Source: Parasponia andersonii
Taxonomy: Eukaryota; Streptophyta; Magnoliopsida; Rosales; Cannabaceae
Direction: 5' to 3'
Length of the DNA: 64,000 bases
NCBI GenBank assembly: GCA_002914805.1
Contig: JXTB01000006.1
Coordinates: 2,126,519-2,190,518, forward strand
The first letter of the stretch is position 1; each line of letters opens with the position of its first letter. The notes below the pieces were generated by a model. That model was not told where the DNA came from and searched no databases. It worked only from the letters and a program-made list of their open reading frames with translations. A program made the translations under genes and the position numbers. Of this stretch, positions 55,301 through 64,000 are shown in pieces.

Positions 55301-57054
55301 ATTTTTTGCGATCAGCCTTTGAAAGTCCACTAATACCTTCCGCTTGTACTGTCCGTAAAACCTACTAAATTTGAAATAATTAGTATCTTCCCAGTGGCTG
55401 TCCAACATATTCATATATCAATAGACGTAATAAAATCACAATACACGAATTCATCAAGAGCAACGCTGCAGCAAAGCAGACAAACAGCCAAACCAAGAGA
55501 AACGACCTAGTTTGTAATAGATAAAAGAACGTCCACCACAGCAATGCAAGTAACCACCAACAAAACGGAAGGAAGAAGTTTTTACTGCCCAATTGTTATA
55601 TGAAAAATGTGTAAGACCTTGAGTGGAGTACCACACGCAACAAGCTGAACTCCGTTGTCGCGACAGTAACTAAGAAGAGGCTCATACTCCTGCCAGCGCT
55701 CAGGTGGCCAATGTGTTGTGTAAGACTTCAATGTTTCTCCATCTATGCTGCAATTAGTTACACAGAAACAAGATAGGAAAGGAACTATAAGGATACCTAC
55801 GTTAAACATTTGTTCAGATATTGGTTTACTGAACATATATTGTCGATCTGAATCGTTGTGTACCCAATCATACAAATAAATTAACTTTAAAAGGCAGGTT
55901 CGTGCAATATTTTACAGCATGTAAATAAATTAATCCTTAGTTATACAATATCTTCATATCGTCTGGAATGCATAGAAGAAATCGATTATGGACCATTAAG
56001 GTGACACCATTGGCTCGAAAACAGAAGGCTTCAGATAGAGCAATGATCCAACTAGTCAGAATCTTGACGAAACGTATCTACCGCCCCGGAATGCGAAACT
56101 AATTTATCTAACAGACTAATATCACCAATTGGGTATTCTTCTAATAAAAGTGGGCAGATTTAATATCAGAAAACTTCATCAGCTGGCTATTAATAAAAGC
56201 TTAATCCGTATATAGTGCTCATAAACCCATTCTTCTAAGCAATCAATAGCCATGGTACATTATCTAGTACTAAATTCTCAAACCTGAATAATAAGATTCA
56301 CAATCTCAAGCTCGACCTCATAGTTATTGGAGAACTACACACACTCAAATCCGTATATGAATATATGAATATGTAACTAAAAAAGTTAATACCTTTTGTT
56401 CATATACTGATTGAGCTGGTCCTGCATAGTAGAAGGAAAAGCCTCCAGAGCCAAAGATAGAGGCCGGTCAACCTCCACACAGCGATTCCTCAAGCTTTTT
56501 ACGATTTCGAGCTCCACCTCCTTATCGTCCCGAATCGGAACCTGCTCTGCCTCCCCTAAATACACAATCCGAGCGTTCATCACCTTCTCCCACACCTTCC
56601 GCTTGTCCTTCCCCACGGCCATCGGCTCTCCGATCACCGTCGCGTCGTAAATCCTCGATTTTATAACCTCCTCTTCTTCTTCCTTCTTCTTCTTCTCCTC
56701 GGCTTTCGGTGCCGCCACTTCCGTCACGCTCGGCGCCTGCGGCGTCGTCGGCGAGGCCGGCGGCGCGTCCTCCCCGCTCGCCATTGCCGTTTGCAGAAAC
56801 CACGCGCCGAGCGCCAGGGATGGACCGAGTAGAACTTTTCGCCTCGAGTGGTGCGCCTCGCTCCGGCAAGCCCCGCCGGAGCAATCATTATTTTCAGGTT
56901 GGCTCCGGCGACAAACGACCGGACCGACGATCTGCTGCCGTTGCTGCCGCTTCACGGCGGAAATTCGCCGGGATAATTGGGTTCCGGCGACGAAGTCCCG
57001 GTGAATTGAGCTCATGTGTAGTGGTCCACTGTGCGCGTGGGGTTGAGGCTTCAT
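52307..57054 (-). CDS. RETICULATA-RELATED 5/6-type chloroplast protein (ChaN-like plus RETICULATA domains), 7 exons
   Basis: Exons 57054-56393, 55747-55618, 55361-54831, 54317-54210, 54004-53456, 52960-52847 and 52453-52307 join in phase to 746 residues, almost the length of Arabidopsis RER6. The start '[10 protein letters not shown]' fits the family better than the in-frame ATG 18 codons upstream (57108). The first 80-90 residues are Arg/Ser-rich (transit peptide). They are followed by '[20 protein letters not shown]' and 'AMASGEDA', then a Lys/Glu linker. Residues about 155-430 are a ChaN/Tiki-like domain ('[20 protein letters not shown]', '[18 protein letters not shown]', '[15 protein letters not shown]', '[17 protein letters not shown]'). 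Residues about 478-705 are the RETICULATA domain ('[17 protein letters not shown]', '[15 protein letters not shown]', '[14 protein letters not shown]') with hydrophobic segments. RE family members act in the plastid envelope and affect mesophyll development and leaf venation. The biochemical activity of the ChaN part is unknown. Confidence 0.93.
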
Positions 57055-57119
57055 TTCGCGGTGAAACGGCGACGTTGTGTCAGTTAAGCATTTGGTTTGG
57101 TCAGCCACCGAATGAGAGA

Positions 57120-59530
57120 CCGCTCATTTTTCTTTCTTTCTTTTTTCTTGGTTTTCATCTTTGCAAGTTCGAATCAAAGCCACAAATATTATTTGTGTTC
57201 CTCATTCTATTTTTCTAATTTTCCCTTTTTTTTTTTTTCTTTCACATAAATTTAAGGTGACACGTTGGCTTTCTCTGCACTACAAATAAGATTTGTTACG
57301 ATTCTTTTATTTTATTTTATTTTTTTGTAAGCAATAATATCTTTTTATGTTTTCATTTTGTTTTTCATGTTTTTTGTTGTTTCGTGCATAGTAAACAAAA
57401 ATAGATTTATCAATTTTAAATGTGGGACAGAAATTTTCCGATCATATGTGCCAGATAAGCGAAAGGACTTGAGTGGTGGGCAGCCCTGAATTTCTGGATT
57501 TTTTATTTTCTAATTTCTTTTCTTATCCACTTGTCAATTGAGTGACTAGGAAAGTAGAAAACAGTTATAATCAAGACAGAGCTTACGTGTCGCTGACTCA
57601 CATCAACTGGTGTGTATTGAGGGGATACGTACTGTTGCACACCAATTTCTTTGCAGGCAAATTAAAAATATATATAAATATATATATGTATATATATATA
57701 TATTTATGCTAAGAGTTTGTGATAAAGAGCAGTCTTTCAATGATGCTAACTTCACCTCTGTAAAATTACTTAAACACACTGATAGTCCCAACTCTCGTAC
57801 AGAAAAGTAGGGCACATAACACTTATTGCTCTACTCTTGTTAAACCAAAAAGAGAGAACGTTCATCAACCTCCTCAATTTTGTACTTGCATCTTCGACTA
57901 CAATCGAGGCTAATTGACAAGGGAATTATTTTTTGTTGTGAATAATTATTATTATTATTATTTGTTTTAGTATTTTAAAACTCAAACGTAAGATCAATGA
58001 AACACCTTCGTCACCTTATAACACCAAAATGGCCTAATTTTCACACTAAAGTTAGGCATGGAGTCAAGTGGAGAATTGAGCCCCCCACCGAAAATTTGAA
58101 AAAAAATTATATACAAAACGAAAAAAGAAAAATGATGTAAAAGCAATAAAGGTCCTCAAATATTTTTTGTGAGTATTAAAGGTTCAGGAGAAATTGATGA
58201 GCTTAAAAATTATGCCTAATATTTGTTGTTGAATTTAAAAATCTCAAGAGAGCTTAAACAATTAACCATAAGTGTGATGGGCCAAAGATTAATAGTGTAA
58301 TTTGGAAAAAAAAAAAATAGTCTATAAATTAGTCAAGACTCACTCATCTAATATAAGTTATGAATGGGTCAAAGGCCAATAATATAGCTCATAAATTAGT
58401 CAAGATTCACTCATTTAATAAAAACTATGAAATTTATTAAAAAAAATAGGAAAAAAATCTTTTAAGTATCCTCTTCTCTAAGAAAAGTGAAATCCCTCCT
58501 CTTTCTTATTTCTTCTCCATTAGGATTATTATACGGTAAACACATTCAAATTTTAACCATTTTGTTTCTCTATTAAATATCTTTCTTAACCCTCCATCTC
58601 TATCATTTTTTTCTCCTAAATTGTTCAAGGTTTTATATCTAAGGCAAGAAAATTTTCCAAGTAAGTTTATCTTTCCTTTTATGGTTTTTTTATGAACTTT
58701 TTATGATTTGAAATACATGGATGATGAATATGAATGCTATATAATAACAATTTTTCCTTATGATATTCCTCAATTTAAGTTTTTATTGTTCTATTTCTTT
58801 TTTTATTTTATTAATTTTTCTTCTTTTTTTTTTTTGAGAGAGAGAAATTAATGTTCAATTTCTAACGTTAGGCTTTTCTTTTTTCTTTTAAAATAAAAAT
58901 GCTAGTTGTTTCTTTTTATTTTGATTAATTATTTTGTTTCTTTTTTTTTTTTAAGAGATTAATTGTTCCATTTCTAACATTAGGCTTTTGTTTTGTTTTT
59001 TAAAGATAAAAATGCTAGTTGTTGACTTGTTGTCTTGTTAATCCGTGGATTTTTCCATTTTAGTTTTGAAATTTGTAGTATTAGAATTTAGGTGAATACT
59101 ATTATACTAATATAATCTATATAGAGTGTAAGTATTTAAACAATTGACTATTGAGTAACACATCAAAAAAGGCTTAACTTTTTTTCTTTTTAGTTTTTTT
59201 TAATGTAACAAAACAAATAACAATGTAATTATATAAAATATATATATGTATATATATATATATACGAACGAAAATTCTACGTGCCAAATCAAATTACCAA
59301 AAGTCTAATAATGTACATTATTGTTAGTATTTAGGGAGAAGGAACAAATTGAAATAATGTACCTTATAGCGATAGTAAGCTTCTCTCTCACTCCCCCCCC
59401 CCCCCCCCTCAATATTGAGTTGACGACTCAATATTTTTACTAATATTATTTAAGTTGCTTATAATTTCAATCTTATTATCTTAGATCTTTTGGTGATATA
59501 TAACAAATTGCTTTTTTGGATTCAATTCAA
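57120..59530. other. intergenic DNA upstream of the RER gene
   Basis: AT-rich. Holds the presumed RER5/6 promoter (minus strand), an imperfect TA run at about 57668-57703 and another at 59236-59264. From about 58050 ('ggagaattgagccccccacc') it may be the 5' flank of the hAT-derived sequence. No gene recognised. Confidence 0.45.
59393..59408 (+). repeat. homopolymer run of 16 C
   Basis: 'ctcccccccc' continuing into 'cccccccctc' gives 16 consecutive C. Such a run is striking in DNA this AT-rich; the exact length may be an assembly approximation. Confidence 0.9.
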
Positions 59531-59535
59531 CATCT

Positions 59536-61712
59536 ATGAAAAGATATTTCAAAAGAAAAAGTGACCAATTCCTATAGGGAAAGATAGAGATAATACAAAA
59601 TCAAGTAATGTAGGTATCAATCTTATAGAACTTCCAACAGATCATAAGTTAAGAATTCTTGTTTTAGAGTATAATGTTAATGTTAGAGATCGTGTTTAAC
59701 AGGCATATATGCAAAAAAATCCTTGTCAACCTTGGGATCATAAGTTTTCATTAACAATATTTGGAAAACAATCAAGAAAATTCCACTTTGCATGATTTGA
59801 AATGTATGCTAATTAACGGGAATACAATATAGTAAAGGATGTTGCTTTTTGCTTATGTTGTTATCTTTTTAAGACAAATCTTAGAGAATAACGAGGTGGT
59901 GATTCTTTTGTTAGTGAGGGATGTTCGAATTGGAAAAGAGTGAAATACTCCAAATTCATGTTGGGGGCACACCAACCAAGCATGGAAGAAGTGTGAATCC
60001 CTAATGAACCAAAAACAACTTATTCAGACCATTTTGTCAAAACAATCAGATCAAATGCATAATGCGCATAGAAGTCGACTGATTGCATCAATTGATTATG
60101 TTTGTTTTCTTTTATGACAAGGACTTGCTTTTCGTGGACGATGAATCTAAAAATTCAAGTAACCAAGGAAACTTTCTTAAGCTCTTGCACTTTCTAGCTG
60201 ATCACAATGAAGATATCAAAGCTATTACATTGAAGAATGCTCCAGATAATTTAAAATTGATATCATCTAACATTCAGAAAGATATTATAAGAGCTATTGC
60301 ATCAAAAACTATTAATGTTATTATTAAAGGTATTGGTGATGCATTATTTTCTATTCTAGTTAATGACTCTCGTGATATTTCAACTAAGGAGCAAATAGTT
60401 TTAGTATTGCATTAAGTAGATAAGAATGGAAATGTAATTGAACATTTTGTCACTTAAGGACACTATTGATAAATTATATTTTAGACATGGATTAAGCATA
60501 TTTAGATTGAGGGGACATAGTTATGATGGGGCAAGTAATATGCATGGTGAGGTCAATGGCCTCAAACCACTTATTTTGAAAGAAAATTCATGTGCTTATT
60601 ATATTCATTGTTTTGCTCATTAACTACAGCTAGCTCTTATAGTTATGGCAAAGAAATATATTCAAGTTGCATCATTTTTCAGCGTGGTTGTTAGTATTGT
60701 AAATGTTGTTAGAACTTCCTCAAAATGTTGTGATATTCTTCAGGAAATATAAGGTGCCATAATTGTTGAAACACTTAAAAATGGTGAGATTGCAAGTGGT
60801 CAAGGCCAAAATTAGGAAACTACTCTAAACGTCCAGGTGATACTCATTGGAGCTCACATTATGGTACTTTACTTAGCTTGACCACTATATTTTCTTCAAT
60901 AATTGATGTTCTTGAAATAATTATAGACGATGGAATAAATTCTTAACAGGGGGTATAAAAAAAATAATTTACTAGAATCAATGTCATCATTTGATTATGT
61001 ATTTAACCTATATTTGATGAAAACATTATTAAGAGTTTCAAATGAATTATCAAGAGCATTACATAGAAAAGATCAAAACATTGTAATTGCTATGAATTTG
61101 GTGAGATTGTGCAAGGAACGATTGCAGATGATAAGAGAAAGTGGATGAGAGTCCATTTTTGATCAAGTCTCGATGTTTTGTGGAAAGCATAATGTAGTTG
61201 TTTTAAACATATATGATACTTTTATAATTCAAGGTCGATCACGGTGCAAAGCTCAAAAAATCACAAATTTACACTACTTTTACGTAGAGTTATTTATTAT
61301 GATTGATATGCAACTTCAAGAGTTGAATGATCATTTCAATGAGGTGTATAGCATGTTTATGTCCTGATGATTCATTCTCGGCTTTTGATAAGAAGAAATT
61401 AATCTAGATTTTTCTACTACACAACTTTTGGTACTCAATGAGCAGTTTTTTGGTTTAAAGAGTATTGGTGATCTTGTAAAAAAAATAGTTGGTGCAGGAA
61501 AAATAAATGTGTATCGATTAGTTTATCAACTTTTGATGTTGGCGATAATTTTACCATTTGTTACAGTTACCAGTTGTAATAGAATGAGTCATCAATAAAT
61601 GAATGACAATTTACTTATATATGTGGAGAAAAACATCTTTAATAGTCTTGATAACAAAGTTATTATACAATGTTTTCAAAGTATAAAATCACGTCGGGGA
61701 CAATTATAATTT
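59536..61712 (+). pseudogene. decayed hAT-family transposase (ZMYM1/TTF-type, DUF4371-containing)
   Basis: The + strand can be followed through a plant hAT transposase of the type annotated as zinc finger MYM-type protein 1-like. It has 'MKRYFKRKS' near 59536 and 'KKILVNLGI' near 59712. The DUF4371 region contains 'NFLKLLHFLADHNEDIKAIT', 'DIIRAIASKTINVIIKGIGD' and 'DSRDISTKEQIVLVL' (60083-60415), then 'LRGHSYDGASNMHGEVNGLK' and 'YYIHCFAHQ' (60520-60630). A C-terminal hAT dimerisation end is seen near 61560-61710 ('ITSCNRMSH' with stops, 'NIFNSLDNKVII'). Numerous stops and frameshifts show it is dead. Terminal inverted repeats were not identified. Confidence 0.75.
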
Positions 61713-61719
61713 AGTAGTC

Positions 61720-61723
<4 letters not shown>

Positions 61724-61754
<31 letters not shown>
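61724..61754. repeat. (TA)n microsatellite
   Basis: Perfect TA run just after the transposase remnant. Confidence 0.9.
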
Positions 61755-61758
<4 letters not shown>

Positions 61759-61759
61759 A

Positions 61760-64000
61760 CCCCTAGTGACAATAACTCATGGCTTCGTCCTTGACTAAAG
61801 TAGTATAACTTTTTCACCATTTTATAAGTTGAACTCTAACACATTGCACATTATCTTTCTAGTCCTCAACAATTAATTTATTTCACAAACTAATATATTA
61901 ATATATTAATTAACACATTATTCAAATTTATTCTAATAATATTTGTATTATTTACTTAAGTTTAGTATAAATTTTAGTTTAAATAATAATCAAATCAAAT
62001 TAAATATAAATTAAATTAAATCATTATATAATAAAGGTTAATAAAAATGGATATATTTGGAATAAATTTATAGGAAGTTATAAAGGTAAGGATTATAATG
62101 AAAAAAAAAAAAAAAAGAGTACTGCTGGTACGGTGAATAATGTTACACCAAATTCGGTATAAGAATATTCACCCCCACCATATTGGTGTAAGATTTGATA
62201 TTGGATTGGCGAGAGATTTTGACACCAAAATCGTATTTTACACCAAATCGATGTAGAATTGGAGATCCGCTTACAACTTAAAAGTTCTTTTAGCGAACCG
62301 TGAGACGCATTTGACGGTACCAACCATCATACTTCAGATATTTTGCAATATGTTGGTGACAGACAAAACTAAATCTTTCTAGTCCATAGGTTGAAACGAA
62401 CCATGACCCTAGCCAAGAATTCAGCTCTCGTAATAGCACCATGCTTTATTCAAGATAATTTTATGTTTGAACAAATTTTCCTTTCTTGGTCAACTCGAGG
62501 GATGAAAGCACCAAAAAAATTCAAATATTGATTTATCCTTTATGTATTAAGAATAATATTAAAGACATATTTTTTATGCAAAATATTTACATGAAATGAT
62601 TTGGCATGATTTTGAACCACACTCATTTGGTATTTAAAAAAAAATAATGATCGTCCAAAGCATTACTCATTCATTAGGGCATTATTTAATATGAGCCAAC
62701 TATTTTCAAGAATTAGATTAGATTAGATTGTAGTCCAATCCTATCCCGTGTTTGGTATGTTATTTTTTTATTAGGATAGGAATTAGAAGTGTGTTTCATA
62801 ATTATAACTAAATAAAAATTTTGAGTTTGATTAATTAGAAAAATGCCACTTTTAAAACTAATTTAGGAAAATACCATTTTTTAAAACTCAATTTTATAAA
62901 ATTATCATCTCTGAAAACTATTTACAAAAATACCACTTTTACTTGCGTAGTATTTCGTCTCCCAGCATATCAATTTTACGCCATCGTGACATAAACATGC
63001 TGAACTTTATCATGAAATATCTAACATACAAGATAATAATAATAAGTAAAAATACGAAGTTCAATATAATCTTTTTTTTTCTTTTGCTTATGAACAAGTT
63101 TGCGCTTTTCCATTGGCAGCTATGTAAAGTTCCTTTTTGAACAATTTTTTTCGCTTTCAAGCAAAAGAAAGAATGAAACCTTTTCTTTTCTTGTCAAAAC
63201 AAACAATCATGCATTTATTCCGCAAAATAAATATATAAAAATAAATAAATAATAAAAAAAAATCATGCAAATATAAGAAACTCTATAAGAGGGAAAGAAA
63301 AAAGATGCTATTGGAATTTTCAAAACATAAAACGAAATCGATATAGTTGTATTTACTTTTGATTGCCTTGTTCCCCCGATCCAAAATTTTAATCAACTTT
63401 TACTATACAACCAGAAAGCGGAAAAAAAAAAAAAAAAAAAAGCATAGAAATCACTTTCTCAAAACGAATGAGAAAAGAATTTCGCTATGATGCTGAGCTT
63501 GACATATCGGGGCCATCCGTGGACCACTACGTCTGACTGTAGCGAAACCTTAGAGAAGAAAAACATGAAGATAGCAACAGAGAACCAATAATAAGTACAT
63601 GGAATTCTTGCCTTAAACTCTGGGTTTTGACTCAAAAATACGAAACCAGAGTAGGAACTAAAAGCAAAAAAAATTCTGTTGTAAGCAGCATTGTCGTGCC
63701 TTTATAGTGGTAACTTTGATTCCAGAAGCAACACATCTATCGTCTATGTTCAACCAGTAATGCAAAAGGCTTTATCTAACACAAACCTATTTCCATCAGT
63801 ATAATGCTTAATTAACATTCCTTGATGTAAAGTCTTTTCAAAAGACTAAAAATACAAAATCACCAACTACATCTGCGTCCCAGTAAGGCAGTAATGCCAC
63901 AAGGTAAAACGGGGGAAAAAATGGAGAAGAACAATAAAAATGACTCGACAGTTGCAAAGGCTAGGAAATCTCCAACTACAACAATTACCCGGATTTGCTG
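61760..64000. other. AT-rich intergenic DNA to the window end
   Basis: No gene recognised with confidence. 62136-62260 has several short direct and inverted copies of 'ttacaccaaat', as in small MITEs. 62855-62940 repeats 'aaaataccattttt'. Near 63490-63560 the minus strand has an open stretch after a pyrimidine tract and 'TCTCTAAG', which could be a last exon of a gene continuing to the right. The sequence gives no protein family to support this. Confidence 0.4.

Noticed and set aside
56709..57218. 169-codon + frame and other frames opposite RER exon 1
   Set aside because: Antisense shadow of the GC-rich transit-peptide exon; no domain.
1..64000. tRNA, rRNA or snoRNA genes
   Set aside because: Apart from the A-box/B-box remnant in the probable SINE, I saw no cloverleaf or conserved RNA sequence. 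A tRNAscan or Infernal run would be decisive.

Overview
The window is nuclear DNA of a flowering plant, most likely a eudicot. It is AT-rich, its genes have short exons with GT..AG introns, it is full of transposon debris, and its conserved genes match families best known from Arabidopsis. No species can be named from the sequence alone. No tRNA, rRNA, CRISPR or bacterial feature was seen.

Layout. 1-547: 3' part of a Tat/Gypsy-type LTR with no internal region after it. About 1180-1846: decayed LINE 3' end with poly(A). 5109-5876: promoter and coding region of a WI12/SAG20-type protein that lacks an in-frame ATG. 5877-11650: AT-rich intergenic DNA with a 50-bp minisatellite and a hairpin MITE. 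11652-11870: probable SINE. 12004-24751: complete but mutated Tat-lineage Gypsy retrotransposon with a perfect 5-bp target duplication, inserted in older (LINE-derived) sequence that resumes at 24757-25841. It carries gag-pol on + (with a second RNase H), two tandem-repeat blocks, and a spliced antisense gene. 25842-38000: TE debris, a 1.3-kb long-inverted-repeat element, and a 2.5-kb field of degenerate 'actagtaactaatcattagt'-like repeats.

The gene-rich part is 38.6-57.1 kb. It holds a Sel1-repeat protein (+, 3 exons), a CAN-type staphylococcal-nuclease-like Ca2+-dependent nuclease (-, 9 exons), a small HMA-domain metal-binding protein (+, 3 exons), an ERD15/CID-type PAM2 protein (-, 2 exons), an arogenate dehydrogenase-like protein without an obvious plastid transit peptide (+, 7 exons), and a RETICULATA-RELATED 5/6 plastid protein (-, 7 exons). 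I derived the exon structures by hand from family similarity, splice signals and codon phase; all are phase-consistent. The right end (59.5-61.7 kb) holds a decayed hAT/ZMYM1-like transposase.

The genes do not form a pathway. They are independent housekeeping and stress genes: wound/senescence (WI12), dehydration (ERD15), tyrosine synthesis, metal binding, plastid development, nucleic acid degradation. CAN and RER5/6 genes are also near neighbours in Arabidopsis, so that linkage looks ancestral. I found no convincing new biological system. The best leads are the non-AUG start candidate of the WI12 gene, the spliced antisense gene and hairpin-bearing tandem repeats of the Tat element, and the 35.4-38.0 kb repeat field.
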